DNA from: CAZYSK01 sp964649415 | GTDB taxonomy: Bacteria > Chloroflexota > Anaerolineae > B4-G1 | Reading direction: 5' to 3' | NCBI GenBank assembly: GCA_964649415.1 | Contig: CAZYSK010000081.1 | Coordinates: 1-26,038 of the forward strand | DNA length: 26,038 nucleotides | Shown: positions 14,944 through 24,200 of the stretch, piece after piece | Layout: every line of letters starts with the position of its first letter | How positions within the stretch are numbered: position 1 is the first letter of the stretch | Notes under the pieces: model-generated | What the model saw: only the letters and a program-made list of their open reading frames with translations | Database searches by the model: none | What the model was told of the DNA's origin: nothing | Translations under genes and position numbers: made by a program

Positions 14944-16955
14944 CAGGGGCAGACCAGAGAACAGAGGCTCTGCTTCCAGAGATTGTGGACGCCGATATTC
15001 GAGAGGCCGAGCAGCTGCTCTGTGTGGACTTCGACGAGTCCCGCTGCGCGATCCTACGCTCGAATGCGAGCTTTGATGTTCAGGCGTGCCCCGGTAGCGG
15101 AAAGACGACGCTCCTAGTGGCTAAGCTCGCCATCATGGCTAGCAAGTGGCCCCATGCCCGTCGGGGAATCTGCGTGCTATCTCACACGAATGTGGCTCGT
15201 CAAGAGATTGAGAGGAAGCTCGCCGGGACCACGGCTGGACAACGGTTGCTCAACTACCCACACTTTGTGGGGACAATCCACAGATTCGTCAACGAGTTCC
15301 TGGCTCTGCCGCTGCTCCGTTCGGAGATGCGCGAAATCAGCCGCGTTGATGATGATGCGTGCTTCCACTGGATGAAGCGGCATCTGATGTCCTGGCCAAC
15401 AAGCAAGCGGCTTGGGAACCTGCCTTACAGAGGGAATACGTTTGACAGAAACATCAGATCTCTCGTGTGTTGCGGTGTTCCCGAAACCCTGCAGCCACCG
15501 AAGAACTGCAACAGTGACCAGTGGAGCGCATTTGTCGAAACAAAATCCAAAGCTATGGACAAAGGTATCTACTACCACGCGGACATGTTTGCAGTTGCGG
15601 AGCGGCTCCTGAGTGAATGTCCAGTGGTCGCCGGGTTCGCGCGATTCCGTTTCCCTGCCGTCTTCATCGATGAGATGCAGGACACGTCAGAACTGCAAAA
15701 CCGAGTGTTGGCCGCAGTATTCCCGACTTCATCCTGTGGATTGCGACAGCGGTTCGGCGACTCCAACCAAGCCATCTACGACTTGAGCCAGGCGGAAGCG
15801 ATCACCGACTCATTCCCAGGCAACGATATGCTGGAGATCCCTGACAGTCAGAGGTTCGGGTCAGACATTGCGACCAAAGCGGCACCGCTCGCTCCCACTC
15901 CCCCAGAACCCACGCTGGTGGGAGTAGGCCCGCGCAGAAATCTGTTCCCTGTTCATGTGGATTCCAGCGGCCTACCACACACGATTTTCTTGTTCGCTGC
16001 GGGGTCCGTAGAGCAAGTCCTTGCCTCCTTCGGCTCCCTCCTGCTTGAGAGCTTCCCAGATAACGTGCTCCACTCCGATGCTTTCGTCGCGCGCGCGATA
16101 GGCAGAGTCGGTAAGCCAGGTGAGGACGACAGCAAGTGTCCCAGGCACTTGGGAGATTACTGGGAAGGCTATGAGCCACGCGCTGCGAGACTGGACCCAC
16201 GTCCGGAGAGGCTTGCTGACTATGTGCACCTCGCCCAGCGTGGACGATCCGCGCTCGCCGATTGCGCGTACGCTGTCAAGACAGTCGAGAAGGGCCTTGT
16301 AGAACTGATCGAGATCCTGGGTCCAGATGAAGCACCACCGAGTAGACAGGGGGTCCGATGGTTGTCTGAAGCGATTAAGGATGATCAGGAGGCGCTAGGG
16401 TTTCTCCGCCGCCTCATGTGGGGGTGGTGTATAGAAATAGCGCCGCCAGGGGAATCAGAGTGGGTAGGCCAAGTTGAAAGCCTCAAGCGGGTTTTGCGCC
16501 CGATCACTGGAAATGACTGGCCGGAAGGAGCGAAGACCTTTTGCCAATGGTCAGCGGAGTTCATGGGAGAGCCGGTTCTAGATGCTCCTACGAGGCGCAC
16601 CGGGCCGAACCTCTACCATTTCGTCGACGGGGAGCGGTTTGTCGAGATCGACGTAGGTACGATCCACAGCGCGAAAGGCCAGACACACACGGCCACTCTC
16701 GTGTTGGAGACATTCTACAAGAGGCATGACTTGGCGGATCTACTGAAGTGGGTTCTGGGTAGCAAGAGTGGGGCAGAACGGAAGGAGGGTCCGGAGCGGC
16801 TGGCCAGAATGCGGTTGGTCTACACCGCCATGACTCGTCCAACCCACCTCCTCTGTCTGGCCATGCGGCAAGAGGCTCTGGGAGATGGCCAAGAGCTCAA
16901 GACCCGTATCGGACAATTCCAGTCTATGGGATGGAAGGTCCAGGTCGTGAAGTAA
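14940..16955 (+). CDS. UvrD/PcrA/Rep-like superfamily 1 helicase (GajB-like)
   Basis: Superfamily 1A ATP-dependent DNA helicase-like protein, 671 aa. Visible motifs are Walker A ACPGSGKTTLL (49-59), Ia LSHTNVAR, motif II FIDEMQD (242-248; DEMQ instead of the commoner DExQ), III GDSNQAIYD, V GTIHSAKG (573-580) and VI RLVYTAMTR (625-633). All ATPase residues are present. The start codon overlaps the OLD nuclease stop (ATGA), which is the classic pairing of class 2 OLD enzymes and of Gabija, where GajB senses DNA ends and stimulates GajA. Repeat copy B begins 53 bp after its stop. Confident family call; defence role inferred from pairing. Confidence 0.92.
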   Translation: MTGADQRTEALLPEIVDADIREAEQLLCVDFDESRCAILRSNASFDVQACPGSGKTTLLVAKLAIMASKWPHARRGICVLSHTNVARQEIERKLAGTTAGQRLLNYPHFVGTIHRFVNEFLALPLLRSEMREISRVDDDACFHWMKRHLMSWPTSKRLGNLPYRGNTFDRNIRSLVCCGVPETLQPPKNCNSDQWSAFVETKSKAMDKGIYYHADMFAVAERLLSECPVVAGFARFRFPAVFIDEMQDTSELQNRVLAAVFPTSSCGLRQRFGDSNQAIYDLSQAEAITDSFPGNDMLEIPDSQRFGSDIATKAAPLAPTPPEPTLVGVGPRRNLFPVHVDSSGLPHTIFLFAAGSVEQVLASFGSLLLESFPDNVLHSDAFVARAIGRVGKPGEDDSKCPRHLGDYWEGYEPRAARLDPRPERLADYVHLAQRGRSALADCAYAVKTVEKGLVELIEILGPDEAPPSRQGVRWLSEAIKDDQEALGFLRRLMWGWCIEIAPPGESEWVGQVESLKRVLRPITGNDWPEGAKTFCQWSAEFMGEPVLDAPTRRTGPNLYHFVDGERFVEIDVGTIHSAKGQTHTATLVLETFYKRHDLADLLKWVLGSKSGAERKEGPERLARMRLVYTAMTRPTHLLCLAMRQEALGDGQELKTRIGQFQSMGWKVQVVK

Positions 16956-17008
16956 CATCGAGCTGTTTGGTGGTCCGAAGGACGCCATACACGACACCGA
17001 TTCCCAGG

Positions 17009-17107
17009 TTTCGGGCTCCCCGCATTCGTAGACGGGGAAGAGTGGGCTTGTCGCTACCGACGTTTGCAGGGGTCAGGGATTAGGTATCGCGTCCCCGGAC
17101 GATCAGA
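17009..17107. repeat. Diverged ~100-bp direct repeat, copy B
   Basis: Same order of blocks as copy A (11115-11213): TTTCGGGCT, GCATT, GCTACCGACG, TTTGCAGGGG, TATCG, CCCCGGACGATC. It has its own small stems, CCCCG/CGGGG (17018-17037) and GGGAT/GTCCC (17076-17095). It follows the UvrD-like gene by 53 bp, so A and B bracket the block from the 168-aa gene to the helicase. Confidence 0.7.
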
Positions 17108-17209
17108 CAGACTCCGAATCGGATCTCCGGCGCGGGCAGCGAGGCGTTACCTTCCACCTTATCAAGACGTTGTCCTGATGGGTAGTCTCTCCTAGATTAC
17201 CGAGTTCTG

Positions 17210-17239
17210 TTGGCAACTGCCGTTACGTTGGGGTAAAAT
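17210..17239 (+). promoter_or_regulatory. Sigma70-type promoter of the beta-helix gene
   Basis: A -35 TTGGCA (17210-17215) and a -10 TAAAAT (17234-17239) are separated by 18 bp. Start of transcription is expected near 17246, which excludes the in-frame GTG at 17244 and supports the GTG at 17289 as translation start. Confidence 0.7.
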
Positions 17240-17288
17240 AGTAGTGCAAACCAAGGGCATCCCCACGGATCAGGTCGGGAGGCAGACA

Positions 17289-20200
17289 GTGATACGGCGA
17301 ATGGCTACTATGCTGCTGCTCTTGTCGGCTGCGCCCGCTGCGGACGCCCGGGCGGTCACTTGGGTCGTCCCCTCCCAATGCCCCACCATCCAGGCTGGCA
17401 TCGATTCGGCTTCCGCCGGTGATACGGTCCTTGTTGCCTGCGGCACCTACTACGAACACGACATTTTGCTGAAGTCCGGTGTGGTCTTGCGAAGCGAGAC
17501 TGGGAACGCAGATTGCGTCACGGTGGATGCGCAGCAACGTGGGGAAATCCTACGCTGTGAGGATTGCGCCGCCCTCGTCAGGATTGAAGGTCTAACAGTA
17601 ACACGGGGATACTCATCGTGGCAGGGGGGCGGAGTATTCTGCGAGAACTCGTCGGTGGCGTTTTCCGGCTGTAGGGTCTCGGGGAACTATTCTTCCTACC
17701 TCGGCGGGGGTGTCTATGCGGAGAGTTGCTCCCTAGTTTTCAACAACTGCATCATGTCACAGAATTCTAGCGGATCCTCAGGCGGGGGAGTCTACTGCTG
17801 GGACTGCGCTCTTGAGATGACCGACTGTACTTTCTCGGGCAACTCTGGAGGCCATAGTGGGGGTGGGTTGTGTGCCCAGCGCGGGCAGCTCACGAGGTGC
17901 ACCTTCTCGGGCAACTCGGCCCGCCTCGCGGACTTGTCGGGTGGAACCGGTGGTGGTGCATGGTGCGGCTCGGCTCTTGTTACGGACTGCACTTTCCGGG
18001 ACAACAGCGCATGTGCGCTGGGGGGCGCGCTGGGCTGCTACACTGCAGTAGTGGCCAACTCCATATTCTTCCACAACAGTGCTGGCGCGGGGGCGGGTGT
18101 CTACTGTGCTGACTCTGCTGCGACGCTGACGAGTTGCACGCTTTCCGGGAATTCCGCACCTGGAGCTTCGGGCATCCTCGCCGAGAACTCGTCTGTAACC
18201 ATGGAGAAGAGCATCGTCGCGTTTGGAACAGGCGGTGAAGCTGTCTGGTGCGAAGGTACGGCGAGTGCGCAGCTCAGCTGCTGCGTCCTTTTCGGGAATG
18301 GTGGTGGGAATTGGGTCGGCTGCATTTCAGATCTGTATCCTGGAGCGGGGAACTTGGCAAGCGACCCTCTCTTTTGCGATCAGGACGGTGGTGATTTGCG
18401 GCCGTGCGCATCGTCGCCCTGTCTCCCTGAGAACAACACTTGCGGGGTTCTGCTGGGTGTGCTGCCCTTGGGGGAATGCGATTGTCCTGTTCATGTGACG
18501 CACTCGGTTCCGTATGACTATCCGAGTATCGCCGAAGCGCTCGCTGCAGCCACCTACGCCGATACGGTCTTGGTTCACCCGGGGACCTATGTAGAGAACG
18601 TTGTCATTCCTTGGGGGGTCGCGCTGTTGAGTGTCAGTGGCTCTGATTCCACAACGATCGACGGGCGGGGGGGGCAGACGACGGTCAGGATATCCTACGA
18701 AGCGGGCAAGACTGGAAGTCCTGACACCCCGGCGAGACTGGAGGGTTTCACGGTCACTGGGGCAACTCGGACGGGCGTGGTAGTACTTGCGTGCGATCCT
18801 GTGATCACAGGCTGTGTGGTAACTGGAAACTCGGGCCTTGAGGGTGGAGGTCTGAGTTGCTACGCGGCCTCACCGCGGGTGACCTACTGCACCGTCTACG
18901 GGAATCAGGGCAGCACTTGGGGAGGAGGGTTCTACTGTGAGGGCTCGTCTCCCACCGTTGAGAACTGTACGTTCAGCGGCAATTCGGCTCCGGAGGGTGG
19001 GGGCATCTACAGCAGGTCTTCCCGGCTCAGTCTCGCGAACTCCGTGGTTGTCTTCAGCACCGCCGGAGAGGCGGTCTACTGCTATGGAGACACGGCCACT
19101 CTGACGTGTTGCGACCTCTTCGGCAATGCAGGCGGCGACTGGGTGGGTGCAGTCGAGAATCAGTACGGGAGCAACGGGAACATCTCCGCCGACCCTCTCT
19201 TTTGCGATCAGGATGGCGGTGATTTGCGGCTGTGCGCATCGTCGTCCTGTCTTCCTGAGAACAACAATTGCGGGGTTCTGCTGGGTGCGCTGCCCTTGGG
19301 GGAATGCGATTGTCCTGTTCATGTGACGCACTCGGTTCCATATGATTATCCAAGCATTTCCGAAGCCCTGGCAGTGGCTTCCTACGGTGACACAGTTCTA
19401 GTTCACCCTGGGATCTATGAGGAGAACATCCTCCTTCCCTGGGGAGTCACGCTGCTGAGTACCGACGGATCTGACTCGACGACAATCGATGGGCGCGGGG
19501 GAACGACAACTGTCGCGGTGTCGTACGAAGTCTCAAAACCGGGAGGGGCTGACACCCCGGCGAGACTGGAGGGTTTCACGATCACCGGGGCAACTCGCAC
19601 GGGCATCGTAGTGCTTGCGTGTGATCCTGTGATTGCGAACTGTGTGATCACGGGGAATTCGGGGCTCAAGGGTGGGGGTCTGAGTTGCTACGCCGCCTCG
19701 CCAGCGGTCACCTACTGCACAATCCACGGGAATCAGGGCAGCACTTGGGGAGGGGGATTCTACTGTGAGGGTTCATCCCCCACCGTTGAGAACTGCACGT
19801 TCAGCGGCAACTCGGCGCCCGAGGGTGGAGGCATCTACAGCAGGTCTTCCCGGCTCAGTCTCGCGAACTCCGTGGTTGTCTTCAGCACCGCTGGAGAGGC
19901 GGTCTATTGCTATGGAGACACGGCTACTCTGACGTGTTGCGATCTCTTCGGCAATGCAGGCGGCGACTGGGCGGGGCCAGTCGAGAATCAATTCGGGAGC
20001 AACGGAAACATCTCCGCCGACCCTCTCTTTTGCGATCAGGATGGCGGTGATTTGCGGCTGGACAAGGACTCGCCTTGTGCTGGAGGAGAGGGCTCAAATT
20101 GCGAGATCGTGGGAGCTTGGGGTGTCGGTTGTAGCTCGACTCCCCCAGCACTCGCAATCGGAGTGTTCCAAGACCCACTTGAGACACAGCGCCTGGAAGT

Positions 20201-21131
20201 CTATATGGTCTGTTCCGACGAAGTGGACAGTACCTCGGTCATAATAACTGTGGGCAGCGACACACTGGATGTATGGCACTCTGACTCATCGGAGAATGTA
20301 TGGTGTGGCGACTATGAACTAGTGAGCTCGGTTGAATCACTCTCAATCACTGGGTGTGCCGCGGACGGTGTCGGCCGGGACACATGCGTCGCAGTTAGCT
20401 TATCCGCCACCCTACTTGAATCAGCTTGTGGTGGTAGGGCAATGAGCCCAGACGAGAGAGTAAGACTGTTTCTCAGCCCCCGTGCACTGGGCCACGACGC
20501 ATACCTACTCGTGCTCCAAGGCTGCGCTGCGGACGTGTCTCCGGGGCGGAGCCTCCTTGGAACCGCGGACGCGACACTCCTGTGGAGCAACAATCCGCCG
20601 ACAACCTCTTGGCCGTATTGCATCAGCCCTCAGGGAATCCTAACCGGCCCATCAGCCACATTGGAGTACGTGTATAAGGGCACAGACCTTGAGCATGAAC
20701 CGCCCGACCGGCTCTATCTCGAGCGCGTTGGAGGGCCAGCCCTCATCTCTTTGGTTGACATCGTAGCCGGGACAATCTCGGGGATCGTGAGCGAGTTCGG
20801 GGTCTTCAGGGCAGCCGTTGGCCCCGCGGGAAGTGGAACCTTGCGTGACCGATGGTTCTTGCAGGCTGATCAGAACTATCCGAACCCGTTCAGAAGAGAC
20901 ACTACTATTCGTTTCGAAATCCGAGACAGACAGAGGCTCTCGGTTGATGTCTTCGATGTGCGTGGACGACATGTCGCGAGAATTCTCGACACTCGAGTGC
21001 AGCCAGGCCCCCAAGAAATCCGGTGGGATGGAAGATCAGATGCTGGATATGACGTCGAACCGGGCGTCTATTTCTGCCGTATTCGCGGAGAGCTCAGAGA
21101 GTCAATCCGCAAGATCATCTTGGTGCGATGA
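17289..21131 (+). CDS. Secreted right-handed beta-helix repeat protein with FlgD-Ig/T9SS-type sorting domain
   Basis: A 1280-aa exported protein. The GTG at 17289 has GGGAGG seven bases upstream and lies correctly after the promoter. A signal peptide follows (MIRRMATMLLLLSAAPAADARA, cut after A22). Three beta-helix modules (about 23-365, 400-635, 675-915) each open with a phrase like 'PTIQAGIDSASAGDTVLV' or 'PSIAEALAAATYADTVLV' and repeat 'NCTFSGNSAPEGGG' style turns, typical of parallel beta-helix proteins. Modules two and three are nearly identical over long stretches. A beta-rich spacer precedes the final ~87 residues (1194-1280; YPNPF, DVRGR, GVYFCR, IILVR), a FlgD-Ig/type IX-like sorting domain. 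Many cysteines suggest disulfides outside the cytoplasm. It may be an adhesin or polysaccharide-binding protein; no catalytic residues were identified. Confidence 0.88.
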   Translation: MIRRMATMLLLLSAAPAADARAVTWVVPSQCPTIQAGIDSASAGDTVLVACGTYYEHDILLKSGVVLRSETGNADCVTVDAQQRGEILRCEDCAALVRIEGLTVTRGYSSWQGGGVFCENSSVAFSGCRVSGNYSSYLGGGVYAESCSLVFNNCIMSQNSSGSSGGGVYCWDCALEMTDCTFSGNSGGHSGGGLCAQRGQLTRCTFSGNSARLADLSGGTGGGAWCGSALVTDCTFRDNSACALGGALGCYTAVVANSIFFHNSAGAGAGVYCADSAATLTSCTLSGNSAPGASGILAENSSVTMEKSIVAFGTGGEAVWCEGTASAQLSCCVLFGNGGGNWVGCISDLYPGAGNLASDPLFCDQDGGDLRPCASSPCLPENNTCGVLLGVLPLGECDCPVHVTHSVPYDYPSIAEALAAATYADTVLVHPGTYVENVVIPWGVALLSVSGSDSTTIDGRGGQTTVRISYEAGKTGSPDTPARLEGFTVTGATRTGVVVLACDPVITGCVVTGNSGLEGGGLSCYAASPRVTYCTVYGNQGSTWGGGFYCEGSSPTVENCTFSGNSAPEGGGIYSRSSRLSLANSVVVFSTAGEAVYCYGDTATLTCCDLFGNAGGDWVGAVENQYGSNGNISADPLFCDQDGGDLRLCASSSCLPENNNCGVLLGALPLGECDCPVHVTHSVPYDYPSISEALAVASYGDTVLVHPGIYEENILLPWGVTLLSTDGSDSTTIDGRGGTTTVAVSYEVSKPGGADTPARLEGFTITGATRTGIVVLACDPVIANCVITGNSGLKGGGLSCYAASPAVTYCTIHGNQGSTWGGGFYCEGSSPTVENCTFSGNSAPEGGGIYSRSSRLSLANSVVVFSTAGEAVYCYGDTATLTCCDLFGNAGGDWAGPVENQFGSNGNISADPLFCDQDGGDLRLDKDSPCAGGEGSNCEIVGAWGVGCSSTPPALAIGVFQDPLETQRLEVYMVCSDEVDSTSVIITVGSDTLDVWHSDSSENVWCGDYELVSSVESLSITGCAADGVGRDTCVAVSLSATLLESACGGRAMSPDERVRLFLSPRALGHDAYLLVLQGCAADVSPGRSLLGTADATLLWSNNPPTTSWPYCISPQGILTGPSATLEYVYKGTDLEHEPPDRLYLERVGGPALISLVDIVAGTISGIVSEFGVFRAAVGPAGSGTLRDRWFLQADQNYPNPFRRDTTIRFEIRDRQRLSVDVFDVRGRHVARILDTRVQPGPQEIRWDGRSDAGYDVEPGVYFCRIRGELRESIRKIILVR
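18363..20060 (+). repeat. 828-bp in-frame tandem duplication inside the beta-helix gene
   Basis: The block GACCCTCTCTTTTGCGATCA recurs at 18363, 19191 and 20019, spaced exactly 828 bp (276 codons). Between these points the two units are highly similar, with stretches such as 18895-19190 and 19725-20018 almost identical and the 5' thirds more diverged. Exact spacing keeps the reading frame. This is a recent or gene-converted duplication of one beta-helix module. Confidence 0.85.
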
Positions 21132-21232
21132 GGCGAGGGCAGGCTATAACCCGTCGTTGTCCCACCCCTACTATCCAGACTGTCGTTCCCTACTCTTCAG
21201 ATTCCTGCGCAAGCTTCTCAGGGACCTAGGTG

Positions 21233-24200
21233 CTATCGCAGCAAGAGCATCTTCTCGACCGTAGCCTGTCCATCCACTTTCAGGCGACAGAAGTAAACGC
21301 CGCTCGAGACGGCAATACCGTCGCCGTCCTTGCCGTCCCATTGCTCGAAGTACAGGCCGGGATCCATGTACTCGTCCACGAGGGTTCTCAGCACCTGCCC
21401 GTTCACATTGTAGATTCGCATGGTCACTCTGCCCACCACGGGAATCGCGTAACGAATGGAGACCGTGGGATTGAACGGCTGAGGATACGCCTCAAGGACG
21501 GGCGGTGGATGCGGGCCGCGGCCTTCTGAACCCTCATCGCTGACATTGCTGAGGAACCTGTCGCTTGAGAAGGTAGTATAGGCAAATGTGGCCTCATTAG
21601 GAGGACAGGGCACGTAAATGTTCTCATAAGGGTCATGATAAAGGCACGAGCCCTCTTCTCCAGGTTCCGCCTGGTGGACAAGGAAGTACACGAATGTCTG
21701 GAGCGTGCACGCGTCAGCAAAACGATCGTATGCGCTCAAATCGCACCACTTGTAGTCAAGAGCGTCCTGAACATCTGCAGCAAACACGCCGTCCATCATG
21801 AGCAGGGGAGCAGCGCCGTCAGTCGGAGCCCGATGGTGTCCCCAGCAACCGGCCCTTTCCCCTGACGGCAGAGAGACAACCTTCGTGATCCGGAAGGCCG
21901 TCGCCACTACCTTTCTAGATGGAAACCCGCAGTCATCGCCGGCAGGACAATTCCATTCGTACGATCCAATGAGTTCCATAGCATCTTCATAGGATGTGCT
22001 GTAGTGATCAATGTCGGCGTACAGCGCGTCGTAGACGGCCAGTCCGGCGTCAGCCCGGCCCCATCCCACGTGATAGTTGGGCCTCCAGGCGTCGGGTATG
22101 TCCTCATCTCTCCAGCACGGATTGGAACTCCACTCCATTATCCCGTAAACATCCTCCGGGATAGGTCTTACATGGAAGACATTGTCTTGTCGGTCCATGT
22201 AGGCATCAATCACCATCGCCCCGAGACCAGAAGCGAGGGCCGTTGCGGCGGAAGTTCTACTCGTCAGGCCCATGCGATACTTCAGGCTGTCTGTGGCGGC
22301 CGTCCCCTTCTTGCAGCTACTCCAGAACTGTGAACACCGCTCGAAATGGGGAGCGGGAATGCCCTCAGTCCCAGCAGGCAGGGCGAGGTCGATCCAGCCG
22401 TAGGGGTACATGAGAGGATCAAACCCACAGTTGCCGTGGAAGAACGTTGGGTAATGGTCCCCGGTCTTTCCCGTTGTGGTAATCGACTCAACCCAAGGGA
22501 ACGCTGCGGGATACAACACATACGGGGTTGAACAATCGGGAGGCGGCTCGACTGGAGAATCCTCGTTTCCGGCAGCAAAGAACATCGCCACCGAGTCCTC
22601 AGCAAAGGCCTTTCGAGACGATCTCCGTAGACTAAGATTGGTCATCAGCCAAGTGTTGCGCGGTTCTTGAGTCCAGTAATCTGTGCAGGGATTGGCATAC
22701 ACGCCGTAGGAAAAACTCCCCGACGCCACGTGGCACGCATGCTCCGTCGGATCTCCGACTTCGTCAAATACCTCCCACCACCTATCGCCGAATTCTTCGT
22801 AGCATGGGTAGGTGCCCTCCCACAACTCGGTGCTGCAGACACGCATGGCGCCCAACTCAACATTACCCCAGCAAATGCCTGCCATCCCCATTCCATCGGA
22901 TGTCTTGGAAGCGATCAGACCCGCCATGGCTGTTCCGTGCCCATTGGGGCAGCAGTATCCTGATTGGACCTCCTCATGTGCGATACCTGAACCCAAAGCG
23001 GTCACCCAGTCCTTGCCGGTGTGAACGACATTGTTGCCGCCGTAGCTAATCGTGCTATCTCCGCCGAATTCCGGATTCGGCCACCAGATACCATTGTCGA
23101 GAACAGCAATCCGGATATTGTTGGAGATGAGATCGTAGCCCCATGCCTCGGGACAGTTCAGTCCGATTCCATCGCGATCATGAAGCGGCCACTGCATATG
23201 CTTGATCGGGACGGTCTCGGCACTACCCCAGTTGTCGCAGTACTTATCGACTTCGTAGGGGCAGCAAAGCGTGCTGTCATCAAACACCTGCTCGTCTGGG
23301 ATCTCATCGGAGAGCACACCCGCGGCGCCTGTCGATGGGATTGGATGTAACCCAAGCACTGACCGGCATTCACACAGAGCACTCATGTCCTCGATGATGT
23401 TCTCGGACGGTGAGCTCAGCCTCACTAGGTAGGTATCCTCCAAACCAAGGGCCTCGGCGCGCGTGTCGTCTCTGATGACCTTGAGGATCTGCTCGACGTT
23501 TCCCAATGTATCAAGCGCGTCGAAGAGTGAGCTGTCAGGCACTGAGCTCCTGGAGAAAGCGGTCGAATCCTTGGAAGCACCGAGATAGACACTGCCTCCT
23601 GTAGTCGTTATCTCGAACAGATCTTTGCAGAACGCCGAGTCTATCTGCCCCGACGTCATTCCTCGATACTGCCAACGAAGGATGTTGTCGTAGAAACGGA
23701 ACTTTCCGATCAGGTGCTCGTCTTCCTCTTTGTACTGGCCGTAGAATTCCCACTTGCCTGTGTCGGGGCTGACGGTCCAGCCGAAGCACAGCTGCACTCC
23801 AGCAACGGAATCCACGTACGACATGCTGATGGTGTCTGAGGTGGATGGGTACTCCGCCCACCAAGAGTAGTCATCGTTGTTGGGGCTCTGAAGCCCCTTG
23901 AGGCATAGGTAGAAAGGAGTTGTGTCTGGGGCCTCCAGAGCAAAGGGCCCCAGAAGCTCAACATCGCCCCACGAGCCCAGGCCGTCCCCCTCACCTCCTC
24001 CACTGCCCCCCACTTCTTCCGCGTCCGCTTCGTCAGCGGCCATGTCCCCTCCGTCGGTGGGCCCATCAGTATTCCCACCGGTATCGCCTGTGCCGCCACC
24101 GTCCTCTTCACCGCCACAGTCCGGTTCGGGGCCGGAGTAGGTTCCTCCAATCGCACAGCCGCTGGCGAGAGCAATGTCATCCTGTTCATAGTCCACTGTG

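Larger units (their letters stand above)
16956..17288. other. 333-bp intergenic region holding repeat B and a promoter
   Basis: Contains the second copy of the ~100-bp direct repeat (17009-17107) and a strong promoter (17210-17239) for the beta-helix gene. No coding frame is convincing. TTCTGTTGGC near 17205-17214 also occurs around 11847-11856, downstream of the 168-aa gene, perhaps a further trace of duplicated DNA. Confidence 0.5.

Noticed and set aside
17244..17246. GTG at 17244 as start of the beta-helix gene
   Set aside because: It lies at or before the predicted transcription start and would put 15 hydrophilic residues ahead of the signal peptide; the GTG at 17289 has a good ribosome site.
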